Below are positions 22,701 through 34,525 of a stretch of DNA of 64,000 nt, piece after piece. The DNA lies in contig BTRK01000005.1 in the NCBI GenBank assembly GCA_036245805.1, positions 1,798,001 through 1,862,000 on the forward strand, in the 5' to 3' direction. Numbering within the stretch: the first letter of the stretch is position 1; each line of letters starts with the position of its first letter. The DNA is from Pristionchus mayeri. Taxonomy: Eukaryota > Nematoda > Chromadorea > Rhabditida > Neodiplogasteridae. The notes beneath the pieces were generated by a model. That model was not told the origin of the DNA, did not search any database, and saw only the letters and a program-made list of their open reading frames with translations. The position numbers and the translations under genes were made by a program.

Positions 22701-25101
22701 ACACCCAAAATTAAGCTGGTGAGAGGACACACCCATAATTAAGCTGGTGAGAGGGCACTCCCAAAATTAGGTTGGTGAGAGGACACTCCCAAAATTAGGT
22801 TGGTGAGAGGGCACTCCTAAAGTTAAGCTGGTGAGAGGACACACCCAAAATTAAGCTGGTGAGAGGACACACCCATAATTAAGCTGGTGAGAGGACACAC
22901 CCAAAATTAAGCTGGTGAAAGGACACACCCAAAATTAAGCTGGTGAGAGGACACTCCCAAAGTTAAGCTGGTGAAAGGACACTCCCAAAATTAGGTTGGT
23001 GAGAGGACACTCCCAAAATTAGGTTGGTGAGAGGACACACCCAAAATTAAGCTGGTGAGAGGACACACCCAAAATTAAGCTGGTGAGAGGACACACCCAA
23101 AATTAAGCTGGTGAGAGGACACTCCCAAAGTTAAGCTGGTGAGAGGACACACCCAAAATTAAGCTGGTGAGAGGACACACCCATAATTAAGCTGGTGAGA
23201 GGGCACTCCCAAAATTAAGCTGGTGAGAGGACACTCCCAAAATTAGGTTGGTGAGAGGACACTCCCAAAATTAGGTTGGTGAGAGGACACTCCCAAAATT
23301 AGGTTGGTGAGAGGACACACCCAAAATTAAGCTGGTGAGAGGACACACCCAAAATTAAGCTGGTGAGAGGACACTCCCAAAGTTAAGCTGGTGAGAGGAC
23401 ACTCCCAAAATTAGGTTGGTGAGAGGACACTCCCAAAATTAGGTTGGTGAGAGGACACACCCAAAATTAGGTTGGTGAGAGGACACTCCCAAAATTAGGT
23501 TGGTGAGAGGACACACCCAAAATTAGGTTGGTGAGAGGACACTCCCAAAATTAGGTTGGTGAGAGGACACACCCAAAATTAAGCTGGTGAGAGGACACAC
23601 CCAAAATTAAGCTGGTGAGAGGACACACCCAAAATTAAGCTGGTGAGAGGACACACCCATAATTAAGCTGGTGAGAGGACACACCCATAATTAAGCTGGT
23701 GAATTGGCACTCCCAAAATTAAGCTGGTGAGAGGACACTCCCAAAATTAGGTTGGTGAGAGGACACTCCCAAAATTAGGTTGGTGAGAGGACACTCCCAA
23801 AATTAGGTTGGTGAGAGGACACTCCCAAAGTTAAGCTGGTGAGAGGGCACTCCCAAAATTAAGCTGGTGAGAGGGCAATCCCAAAATTAAGCTGGTGAGA
23901 GGGCACTCCCAAAGTTAAGCTGGTGAGAGGACACTCCCAAAATTAGGTTGGTGAGAGGACACTCCCAAAATTAGGTTGGTGAGAGGACACTCCCAAAATT
24001 AGGGTGGTGAGAGGACACACCCAAAATTAAGCTGGTGAGAGGACACTCCCAAAATTAAGCTGGTGAGAGGACACTCCCAAAATTAGGTTGGTGAGAGGAC
24101 ACTCCCAAAGTTAAGCTGGTGAGAGGGCACTCCCAAAATTAAGCTGGTGAGAGGGCAATCCCAAAATTAAGCTGGTGAGAGGACACACCCAAAATTAAGC
24201 TGGTGAGAGGACACACCCATAATTAAGCTGGTGAGAGGGCACTCCCAAAATTAGGTTGGTGAGAGGACACTCCCAAAATTAGGTTGGTGAGAGGGCACTC
24301 CTAAAGTTAAGCTGGTGAGAGGACACACCCAAAATTAAGCTGGTGAGAGGACACACCCATAATTAAGCTGGTGAGAGGACACACCCAAAATTAAGCTGGT
24401 GAGAGGACACTCCCAAAGTTAAGCTGGTGAAAGGACACTCCCAAAATTAGGTTGGTGAGAGGACACTCCCAAAATTAGGTTGGTGAGAGGACACACCCAA
24501 AATTAAGCTGGTGAGAGGACACACCCAAAATTAAGCTGGTGAGAGGACACACCCAAAATTAAGCTGGTGAGAGGACACTCCCAAAGTTAAGCTGGTGAGA
24601 GGACACACCCAAAATTAAGCTGGTGAGAGGACACACCCATAATTAAGCTGGTGAGAGGGCACTCCCAAAATTAAGCTGGTGAGAGGACACTCCCAAAATT
24701 AGGTTGGTGAGAGGACACTCCCAAAATTAGGTTGGTGAGAGGACACTCCCAAAATTAGGTTGGTGAGAGGACACACCCAAAATTAAGCTGGTGAGAGGAC
24801 ACACCCAAAATTAAGCTGGTGAGAGGACACTCCCAAAGTTAAGCTGGTGAGAGGACACTCCCAAAATTAGGTTGGTGAGAGGACACTCCCAAAATTAGGT
24901 TGGTGAGAGGACACACCCAAAATTAGGTTGGTGAGAGGACACTCCCAAAATTAGGTTGGTGAGAGGACACACCCAAAATTAAGCTGGTGAGAGGACACAC
25001 CCAAAATTAAGCTGGTGAGAGGACACACCCATAATTAAGCTGGTGAGAGGACACACCCATAATTAAGCTGGTGAATTGGCACTCCCAAAATTAAGCTGGT
25101 G
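19743..25101 (+). repeat. Run of successive HOR copies of about 1.4-1.5 kb
   Basis: Boundary units at 19,754, 22,218, 23,702 and 25,074 bound intervals of 88, 53 and 49 units. In the first three copies the boundary is followed 176 bp later by a CAATCCC unit (19,930, 22,394 and 23,878) and by another 280 bp further on (20,210, 22,674 and 24,158). A TTAGGGTGG unit lies at 20,054, 22,518 and 24,002, 300 bp after each boundary. The 88-unit copy is longer because it holds an internal 37-unit duplication. Subtracting it leaves 51 units, close to the 53 and 49 of the others. The 53- and 49-unit copies differ by whole-unit losses, such as a missing GTGAAAGG unit near 24,400. Confidence 0.85.
20041..21410 (+). 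repeat. 37-unit (1,036-bp) internal duplication
   Basis: TTAGGGTGG at 20,054 recurs at 21,090. CAATCCC at 20,210 recurs at 21,246. CTCCTAAAG near 20,352 recurs near 21,388, all 1,036 bp apart. Two GAGCGCACTC units near 20,738 and 21,774 share the same offset. The following HOR copy has only one member of each pair, so the extra 1,036 bp accounts for the unusual length of the 19,754-22,218 interval. The GAGCGC change occurs only in this pair, so it arose before the duplication and was not passed to the copies on the right, where the equivalent unit is GAGGGC. Exact edges were not resolved; the span shows the marked part. Confidence 0.78.
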
Positions 25102-25107
25102 AGAGGA

Positions 25108-25957
25108 CACTCCCAAAATTAAGCTGGTGAGAGGACACTCCCAAAATTAGGTTGGTGAGAGGACACTCCCAAAATTAGGTTGGTGAGAGGACACTCCCAA
25201 AATTAGGTTGGTGAGAGGACACACCCAAAATTAAGCTGGTGAGAGGACACACCCAAAATTAAGCTGGTGAGAGGACACACCCAAAATTAAGCTGGTGAGA
25301 GGACACTCCCAAAATTAAGCTGGTGAGAGGGCACTCCCAAAGTTAAGCTGGTGAGAGGGCACTCCCAAAATTAAGCTGGTGAGAGGACACTCCCAAAATT
25401 AGGTTGGTGAGAGGACACTCCCAAAATTAGGTTGGTGAGAGGACACTCCCAAAATTAAGCTGGTGAGAGGGCACTCCCAAAGTTAAGCTGGTGAGAGGGC
25501 ACTCCCAAAATTAAGCTGGTGAGAGGGCACTCCCAAAATTAAGCTGGTGAGAGGACACTCCCAAAATTAGGTTGGTGAGAGGACACTCCCAAAATTAGGT
25601 TGGTGAGAGGACACTCCCAAAATTAGGTTGGTGAGAGGACACACCCAAAATTAAGCTGGTGAGAGGACACACCCAAAATTAAGCTGGTGAGAGGACACAC
25701 CCAAAATTAAGCTGGTGAGAGGACACTCCCAAAATTAAGCTGGTGAGAGGGCACTCCCAAAGTTAAGCTGGTGAGAGGGCACTCCCAAAATTAAGCTGGT
25801 GAGAGGACACTCCCAAAATTAGGTTGGTGAGAGGACACTCCCAAAATTAGGTTGGTGAGAGGACACTCCCAAAATTAAGCTGGTGAGAGGGCACTCCCAA
25901 AGTTAAGCTGGTGAGAGGGCACTCCCAAAATTAAGCTGGTGAGAGGGCACTCCCAAA
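25108..25957 (+). repeat. 15-unit (420-bp) tandem duplication
   Basis: Bases 25,108-25,537 match 25,528-25,957 at an offset of 420 bp with no mismatch seen. The left edge is A17 against G17 at 25,107 and 25,527. The right edge is A28 against G28 at 25,538 and 25,958. The duplicated order is three TTAGGTTGG units, three ACACCC units, GAGGGC with G28, then further TTAGGTTGG and GAGGGC units. It is the same length as the 12,497 duplication but a different unit order, so the two arose separately. Confidence 0.85.
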
Positions 25958-28900
25958 GTTAAGCTGGTGAGAGGGCACTCCCAAAATTAGGTTGGTGAGA
26001 GGACACTCCCAAAATTAGGTTGGTGAGAGGACACTACCAAAGTTAAGCTGGTGAGAGGACACTCCCAAAATTAGGTTGGTGAGAGGACACTCCCAAAATT
26101 AAGCTGGTGAGAGGACACTCCCAAAATTAAGCTGGTGAGAGGACACTCCCAAAATTAAGCTGGTGAGAGGACACACCCAAAATTAAGCTGGTGAGAGGAC
26201 ACACCCAAAATTAAGCTGGTGAGAGGGCACTCCCAAAGTTAAGCTGGTGAGAGGACACTCCCAAAATTAGGTTGGTGAGAGGACACTCCCAATGTTAAGC
26301 TGGTGAGAGGGCACTCCCAAAATTAAGCTGGTGAGAGGGCACTCCCAAAATTAAGCTGGTGAGAGGGCACTCCCAAAGTTAAGCTGGTGAGAGGACACTC
26401 CCAAAATTAGGTTGGTGAGAGGACACTCCCAAAATTAGGTTGGTGAGAGGACACTCCCAAAATTAGGTTGGTGAGAGGACACTCCCAAAATTAGGTTGGT
26501 GAGAGGACACTCCCAAAATTAAGCTGGTGAGAGGGCACTCCCAAAGTTAAGCTGGTGAGAGGGCACTCCCAAAATTAAGCTGGTGAGAGGGCACTCCCAA
26601 AGTTAAGCTGGTGAGAGGGCACTCCCAAAATTAGGTTGGTGAGAGGACACTCCCAAAATTAGGTTGGTGAGAGGACACTACCAAAGTTAAGCTGGTGAGA
26701 GGACACTCCCAAAATTAGGTTGGTGAGAGGACACTCCCAAAATTAAGCTGGTGAGATGACACTCCCAAAATTAAGCTGGTGAGAGGACACTCCCAAAATT
26801 AAGCTGGTGAGAGGACACACCCAAAATTAAGCTGGTGAGAGGGCACTCCCAAAGTTAAGCTGGTGAGAGGACACTCCCAAAATTAGGTTGGTGAGAGGAC
26901 ACTCCCAAAATTAGGTTGGTGAGAGGACACTCCCAATGTTAAGCTGGTGAGAGGGCACTCCCAAAATTAAGCTGGTGAGAGGGCACTCCCAAAATTAAGC
27001 TGGTGAGAGGACACTCCCAAAATTAAGCTGGTGAGAGGGCACTCCCAAAGTTAAGCTGGTGAGAGGACACTCCCAAAATTAGGTTGGTGAGAGGACACAC
27101 CCAAAATTAAGCTGGTGAGAGGACACACCCAAAATTAAGCTGGTGAGAGGGCACTCCCAAAGTTAAGCTGGTGAGAGGACACTCCCAAAATTAGGTTGGT
27201 GAGAGGACACTCCCAATGTTAAGCTGGTGAGAGGGCACTCCCAAAATTAAGCTGGTGAGAGGGCACTCCCAAAATTAAGCTGGTGAGAGGACACTCCCAA
27301 AATTAGGTTGGTGAGAGGACACTCCCAAAATTAGGTTGGTGAGAGGACACTCCCAAAATTAGGTTGGTGAGAGGACACTCCCAAAATTAGGTTGGTGAGA
27401 GGACACTCCCAAAATTAAGCTGGTGAGAGGGCACTCCCAAAGTTAAGCTGGTGAGAGGGCACTCCCAAAATTAAGCTGGTGAGAGGGCACTCCCAAAGTT
27501 AAGCTGGTGAGAGGGCACTCCCAAAATTAGGTTGGTGAGAGGACACTCCCAAAATTAGGTTGGTGAGAGGACACTACCAAAGTTAAGCTGGTGAGAGGAC
27601 ACTCCCAAAATTAGGTTGGTGAGAGGACACTCCCAAAATTAAGCTGGTGAGATGACACTCCCAAAATTAAGCTGGTGAGAGGACACTCCCAAAATTAAGC
27701 TGGTGAGAGGACACACCCAAAATTAAGCTGGTGAGAGGGCACTCCCAAAGTTAAGCTGGTGAGAGGACACTCCCAAAATTAGGTTGGTGAGAGGACACTC
27801 CCAAAATTAGGTTGGTGAGAGGACACTCCCAATGTTAAGCTGGTGAGAGGGCACTCCCAAAATTAAGCTGGTGAGAGGGCACTCCCAAAATTAAGCTGGT
27901 GAGAGGACACTCCCAAAATTAGGTTGGTGAGAGGACACTCCCAAAATTAGGTTGGTGAGAGGACACTCCCAAAATTAGGTTGGTGAGAGGACACACCCAA
28001 AATTAAGCTGGTGAGAGGACACACCCAAAATTAAGCTGGTGAGAGGACACACCCAAAATTAAGCTGGTGAGAGGACACTCCCAAAATTAAGCTGGTGAGA
28101 GGGCACTCCCAAAGTTAAGCTGGTGAGAGGGCACTCCCAAAATTAAGCTGGTGAGAGGACACTCCCAAAATTAGGTTGGTGAGAGGACACTCCCAAAATT
28201 AGGTTGGTGAGAGGACACTCCCAAAATTAAGCTGGTGAGAGGGCACTCCCAAAGTTAAGCTGGTGAGAGGGCACTCCCAAAATTAAGCTGGTGAGAGGGC
28301 ACTCCCAAAGTTAAGCTGGTGAGAGGGCACTCCCAAAATTAGGTTGGTGAGAGGACACTCCCAAAATTAGGTTGGTGAGAGGACACTACCAAAGTTAAGC
28401 TGGTGAGAGGACACTCCCAAAATTAGGTTGGTGAGAGGACACTCCCAAAATTAAGCTGGTGAGAGGACACTCCCAAAATTAAGCTGGTGAGAGGACACTC
28501 CCAAAATTAAGCTGGTGAGAGGACACACCCAAAATTAAGCTGGTGAGAGGACACACCCAAAATTAAGCTGGTGAGAGGGCACTCCCAAAGTTAAGCTGGT
28601 GAGAGGACACTCCCAAAATTAGGTTGGTGAGAGGACACTCCCAATGTTAAGCTGGTGAGAGGGCACTCCCAAAATTAAGCTGGTGAGAGGGCACTCCCAA
28701 AATTAAGCTGGTGAGAGGGCACTCCCAAAGTTAAGCTGGTGAGAGGACACTCCCAAAATTAGGTTGGTGAGAGGACACTCCCAAAATTAGGTTGGTGAGA
28801 GGACACTCCCAAAATTAGGTTGGTGAGAGGACACTCCCAAAATTAGGTTGGTGAGAGGACACTCCCAAAATTAAGCTGGTGAGAGGGCACTCCCAAAGTT

Positions 28901-29360
28901 AAGCTGGTGAGAGGGCACTCCCAAAATTAAGCTGGTGAGAGGGCACTCCCAAAGTTAAGCTGGTGAGAGGGCACTCCCAAAATTAGGTTGGTGAGAGGAC
29001 ACTCCCAAAATTAGGTTGGTGAGAGGACACTACCAAAGTTAAGCTGGTGAGAGGACACTCCCAAAATTAGGTTGGTGAGAGGACACTCCCAAAATTAAGC
29101 TGGTGAGAGGACACTCCCAAAATTAAGCTGGTGAAAGGACACTCCCAAAATTAAGCTGGTGAGAGGACACACCCAAAATTAAGCTGGTGAGAGGGCACTC
29201 CCAAAGTTAAGCTGGTGAGAGGACACTCCCAAAATTAGGTTGGTGAGAGGACACTCCCAAAATTAGGTTGGTGAGAGGACACTCCCAATGTTAAGCTGGT
29301 GAGAGGGCACTCCCAAAATTAAGCTGGTGAGAGGGCACTCCCAAAATTAAGCTGGTGAGA
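25500..29360 (+). repeat. 84-unit (2,352-bp) duplication with 23-unit sub-spacing
   Basis: Marks in about 25.5-27.0 kb recur 2,352 bp later. CACTACC at 26,036 and 26,680 corresponds to 28,388 and 29,032. CCAATG near 26,293 and 26,937 corresponds to 28,645 and 29,289. In each copy the marks are 644 bp (23 units) apart, so a 23-unit HOR was already present before the larger copy was made. The intervening 27,576 CACTACC and 27,653 GATGAC units match 26,680 and 26,757 at an offset of 896 bp (32 units), another overlapping event. One post-duplication difference is GATGAC at 26,757 where the later copy has GTGAAAGG. Edges are approximate. Confidence 0.75.
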
Positions 29361-32300
29361 GGGCACTCCCAAAGTTAAGCTGGTGAGAGGACACTCCCAA
29401 AATTAGGTTGGTGAGAGGACACTCCCAAAATTAGGTTGGTGAGAGGACACTCCCAAAATTAGGTTGGTGAGAGGACACTCCCAAAATTAAGCTGGTGAGA
29501 GGACACTCCCAAAATTAAGCTGGTGAGAGGACACTCCCAAAATTAAGCTGGTGAGAGGACACACCCAAAATTAAGCTGGTGAGAGGACACACCCAAAATT
29601 AAGCTGGTGAGAGGACACACCCAAAATTAAGCTGGTGAGAGGACACACCCATAATTAAGCTGGTGAGAGGACACACCCATAATTAAGCTGGTGAGAGGAC
29701 ACACCCAAAATTAAGCTGGTGAGAGGACACTCCCAAAATTAAGCTGGTGAGAGGACACACCCAAAATTAAGCTGGTGAGAGGGCACTCCCAAAGTTAAGC
29801 TGGTGAGAGGACACTCCCAAAATTAGGTTGGTGAGAGGACACTCCCAAAATTAGGTTGGTGAGAGGACACTCCCAATGTTAAGCTGGTGAGAGGGCACTC
29901 CCAAAATTAAGCTGGTGAGAGGGCACTCCCAAAATTAAGCTGGTGAGAGGGCACTCCCAAAGTTAAGCTGGTGAGAGGACACTCCCAAAATTAGGTTGGT
30001 GAGAGGACACTCCCAAAATTAGGTTGGTGAGAGGACACTCCCAAAATTAAGCTGGTGAGAGGACACTCCCAAAATTAAGCTGGTGAGAGGACACACCCAA
30101 AATTAAGCTGGTGAGAGGACACACCCAAAATTAAGCTGGTGAGAGGACACACCCAAAATTAAGCTGGTGAGAGGACACACCCATAATTAAGCTGGTGAGA
30201 GGACACACCCATAATTAAGCTGGTGAGAGGACACACCCAAAATTAAGCTGGTGAGAGGACACTCCCAAAATTAGGTTGGTGAGAGGACACTCCCAAAATT
30301 AAGCTGGTGAGAGGACACTCCCAAAATTAAGCTGGTGAGAGGACACACCCAAAATTAAGCTGGTGAGAGGGCACTCCCAAAGTTAAGCTGGTGAGAGGAC
30401 ACTCCCAAAATTAAGCTGGTGAGAGGACACTCCCAAAATTAAGCTGGTGAGAGGACACTCCCAAAATTAAGCTGGTGAGAGGGCACTCCCAAAATTAAGC
30501 TGGTGAGAGGACACTCCCAAAATTAAGCTGGTGAGAGGACACACCCAAAATTAAGCTGGTGAGAGGACACACCCAAAATTAAGCTGGTGAGAGGACACAC
30601 CCAAAATTAAGCTGGTGAGAGGACACACCCATAATTAAGCTGGTGAGAGGACACACCCATAATTAAGCTGGTGAGAGGACACACCCAAAATTAAGCTGGT
30701 GAGAGGACACACCCAAAATTAAGCTGGTGAGAGGACACACCCAAAATTAAGCTGGTGAGAGGACACACCCAAAATTAAGCTGGTGAGAGGACACTCCCAA
30801 AATTAAGCTGGTGAGAGGGCACTCCCAAAATTAAGCTGGTGAGAGGGCACTCCCAAAATTAGGTTGGTGAGAGGGCACTCCCAAAATTAGGTTGGTGAGA
30901 GGACACTCCCAAAATTAAGCTGGTGAGAGGACACTCCCAAAATTAAGCTGGTGAGAGGGCACTCCCAAAATTAAGCTGGTGAGAGGACACTCCCAAAATT
31001 AAGCTGGTGAGAGGACACTCCCAAAATTAAGCTGGTGAGAGGACACACCCAAAATTAAGCTGGTGAGAGGACACACCCAAAATTAAGCTGGTGAGAGGGC
31101 ACTCCCAAAGTTAAGCTGGTGAGAGGACACTCCCAAAATTAGGTTGGTGAGAGGACACTCCCAAAGTTAAGCTGGTGAGAGGGCACTCCCAAAATTAAGC
31201 TGGTGAGAGGGCACTCCCAAAATTAAGCTGGTGAGAGGGCACTCCCAAAATTAGGTTGGTGAGAGGGCACTCCCAAAATTAGGTTGGTGAGAGGACACTC
31301 CCAAAATTAAGCTGGTGAGAGGACACTCCCAAAATTAAGCTGGTGAGAGGGCACTCCCAAAATTAAGCTGGTGAGAGGACACTCCCAAAATTAAGCTGGT
31401 GAGAGGACACTCCCAAAATTAAGCTGGTGAGAGGACACACCCAAAATTAAGCTGGTGAGAGGACACACCCAAAATTAAGCTGGTGAGAGGGCACTCCCAA
31501 AGTTAAGCTGGTGAGAGGACACTCCCAAAATTAGGTTGGTGAGAGGACACTCCCAAAGTTAAGCTGGTGAGAGGGCACTCCCAAAATTAAGCTGGTGAGA
31601 GGGCACTCCCAAAATTAAGCTGGTGAGAGGGCACTCCCAAAGTTAAGCTGGTGAGAGGACACTCCCAAAATTAGGTTGGTGAGAGGACACTCCCAAAATT
31701 AGGTTGGTGAGAGGACACTCCCAAAATTAGGTTGGTGAGAGGACACTCCCAAAATTAAGCTGGTGAGAGGACACACCCAAAATTAAGCTGGTGAGAGGAC
31801 ACACCCAAAATTAAGCTGGTGAGAGGACACACCCAAAATTAAGCTGGTGAGAGGACACACCCAAAATTAAGCTGGTGAGAGGACACACCCATAATTAAGC
31901 TGGTGAGAGGACACACCCATAATTAAGCTGGTGAGAGGACACTCCCAAAATTAGGTTGGTGAGAGGACACACCCAAAATTAAGCTGGTGAGAGGACACAC
32001 CCAAAATTAAGCAGGTGAGAGGACACACCCAAAATTAAGCTGGTGAGAGGACACACCCATAATTAAGCTGGTGAGAGGACACACCCATAATTAAGCTGGT
32101 GAGAGGACACACCCATAATTAAGCTGGTGAATTGGCACTCCCAAAATTAAGCTGGTGAGAGGACACTCCCAAAATTAGGTTGGTGAGAGGACACTCCCAA
32201 AATTAGGTTGGTGAGAGGACACTCCCAAAATTAGGTTGGTGAGAGGACACACCCAAAATTAAGCTGGTGAGAGGGCACTCCCAAAATTAAGCTGGTGAGA

Positions 32301-34498
32301 GGACACACCCAAAATTAAGCTGGTGAAAGGACACACCCAAAATTAAGCTGGTGAGAGGACACTCCCAAAGTTAAGCTGGTGAGAGGACACACCCAAAATT
32401 AAGCTGGTGAGAGGACACACCCATAATTAAGCTGGTGAGAGGGCACTCCCAAAATTAAGCTGGTGAGAGGACACTCCCAAAATTAAGCTGGTGAGAGGAC
32501 ACTCCCAAAATTAAGCTGGTGAGAGGGCGCTCCCAAAGTTAAGCTGGTGAGAGGGCACTCCCAAAATTAAGCTGGTGAGAGGGCACTCCCAAAGTTAAGC
32601 TGGTGAGAGGACACTCCCAAAATTAGGTTGGTGAGAGGACACACCCAAAATTAAGCTGGTGAGAGGACACACCCAAAATTAAGCTGGTGAGAGGACACAC
32701 CCAAAATTAAGCTGGTGAGAGGGCACTCCCAAAATTAAGCTGGTGAGAGGACACACCCAAAATTAAGCTGGTGAAAGGACACACCCAAAATTAAGCTGGT
32801 GAGAGGGCACTCCCAAAATTAAGCTGGTGAGAGGACACTCCCAAAATTAAGCTGGTGAGAGGACACTCCCAAAATTAAGCTGGTGAGAGGGCACTCCCAA
32901 AGTTAAGCTGGTGAGAGGGCACTCCCAAAATTAGGTTGGTGAGAGGACACTCCCAAAATTAGGTTGGTGAGAGGACACTCCCAAAATTAGGTTGGTGAGA
33001 GGACACTCCCAAAATTAAGCTGGTGAGAGGACACTCCCAAAATTAAGCTGGTGAGAGGACACTCCCAAAATTAAGCTGGTGAGAGGACACACCCAAAATT
33101 AAGCTGGTGAGAGGACACACCCAAAATTAAGCTGGTGAGAGGGCACTCCCAAAGTTAAGCTGGTGAGAGGACACACCCAAAATTAAGCTGGTGAAAGGAC
33201 ACACCCAAAATTAAGCTGGTGAGAGGGCACTCCCAAAATTAAGCTGGTGAGAGGGCACTCCCAAAATTAAGCTGGTGAGAGGACACTCCCAAAGTTAAGC
33301 TGGTGAGAGGACACACCCAAAATTAAGCTGGTGAGAGGACACACCCATAATTAAGCTGGTGAGAGGGCACTCCCAAAATTAAGCTGGTGGGAGGACACTC
33401 CCAAAATTAGGTTGGTGAGAGGACACTCCCAAAATTAGGTTGGTGAGAGGACACTCCCAAAATTAGGTTGGTGAGAGGACACACCCAAAATTAAGCTGGT
33501 GAGAGGACACACCCAAAATTAAGCTGGTGAGAGGACACTCCCAAAGTTAAGCTGGTGAGAGGACACTCCCAAAATTAGGTTGGTGAGAGGACACTCCCAA
33601 AATTAGGTTGGTGAGAGGACACACCCAAAATTAGGTTGGTGAGAGGACACTCCCAAAATTAGGTTGGTGAGAGGACACACCCAAAATTAAGCTGGTGAGA
33701 GGACACACCCAAAATTAAGCTGGTGAGAGGACACACCCAAAATTAAGCTGGTGAGAGGACACACCCATAATTAAGCTGGTGAGAGGACACACCCATAATT
33801 AAGCTGGTGAATTGGCACTCCCAAAATTAAGCTGGTGAGAGGACACTCCCAAAATTAGGTTGGTGAGAGGACACTCCCAAATTTAAGCTGGTGAGAGGAC
33901 ACTCCCAAAATTAAGCTGGTGAGAGGACACACCCAAAATTAAGCTGGTGAGAGGACACACCCAAAATTAAACTGGTGAGAGGACACTCCCAAATTTAAGC
34001 TGGCGAGAGGACACACCCAAAATTAAGCTGGTGAGAGGACACACCCAAAATTAAGCTGGTGAGAGGACACTACCAAAGTTAAGCTGGTGAGAGGACACTC
34101 CCAAAATTAGGTTGGTGAGAGGACACTCCCAAAATTAGGTTGGTGAGAGGACACACCCAAAATTAAGCTGGTGAGAGGACACACCCAAAATTAAGCTGGT
34201 GAGAGGACACTCCCAAAGTTAAGCTGGTGAGAGGACACACCCAAAATTAAGCTGGTGAGAGGACACAGCCATAATTAAGCTGGTGAGAGGGCACTCCCAA
34301 AATTAAGCTGGTGAGAGGACACTCCCAAAATTAAGCTGGTGAGAGGACACTCCCAAAATTAAGCTGGTGAGAGGGCGCTCCCAAAGTTAAGCTGGTGAGA
34401 GGGCACTCCCAAAATTAAGCTGGTGAGAGGGCACTCCCAAAGTTAAGCTGGTGAGAGGACACTCCCAAAATTAGGTTGGTGAGAGGACACACCCAAAA

Positions 34499-34525
34499 TT
34501 AAGCTGGTGAGAGGACACACCAATG
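34499..34525 (+). repeat. 27-bp unit (one C lost), CACACCAATG
   Basis: The run of three C at positions 22-24 is reduced to two, and the unit ends AATG rather than AAAA. It shifts the phase of the array by one base. It is the left member of a pair 1,595 bp apart, and everything between base 1 and here keeps the 28-bp phase. Confidence 0.95.

Larger units (their letters stand above)
14991..25107 (+). repeat. Array domain III: GAGGGC, CAATCCC and GTGAATTGG units appear
   Basis: From about 14,999 the G17+T21 haplotype (GAGGGCACTCCC) becomes common and often alternates with G28 units. The boundary unit GTGAATTGG first appears at 15,666 and recurs at 16,982, 19,754, 22,218, 23,702 and 25,074. A CAATCCC variant is at 17,774, 18,250, 18,502, 18,978, 19,930, 20,210, 21,246, 22,394, 22,674, 23,878 and 24,158. 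A CTCCTAAAG variant recurs near 18,000, 20,352, 21,388, 22,816 and 24,300. About 500 bp starting near 14,940 recurs 924 bp (33 units) later, with the 15,666 boundary unit between the two copies. Domain edges are gradual and set by eye. Confidence 0.8.
25108..32117 (+). repeat. Array domain IV: CTACC and CCAATG marked HORs, no GTGAATTGG boundary
   Basis: Between boundary units at 25,074 and 32,130 (252 units) no GTGAATTGG copy occurs. The C-to-A change giving CACTACC is at 26,036, 26,680, 27,576, 28,388 and 29,032, spaced 23, 32, 29 and 23 units. A CCAATGTT variant is near 26,293, 26,937, 27,217, 27,834, 28,645, 29,289 and 29,877. GATGAC units lie near 26,757 and 27,653, 32 units apart. The pattern shows overlapping duplications of 15, 32 and 84 units. 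From about 29.5 to 32.1 kb the order is less regular, with blocks of CACACCC units carrying pairs of CATAATT. Confidence 0.8.
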
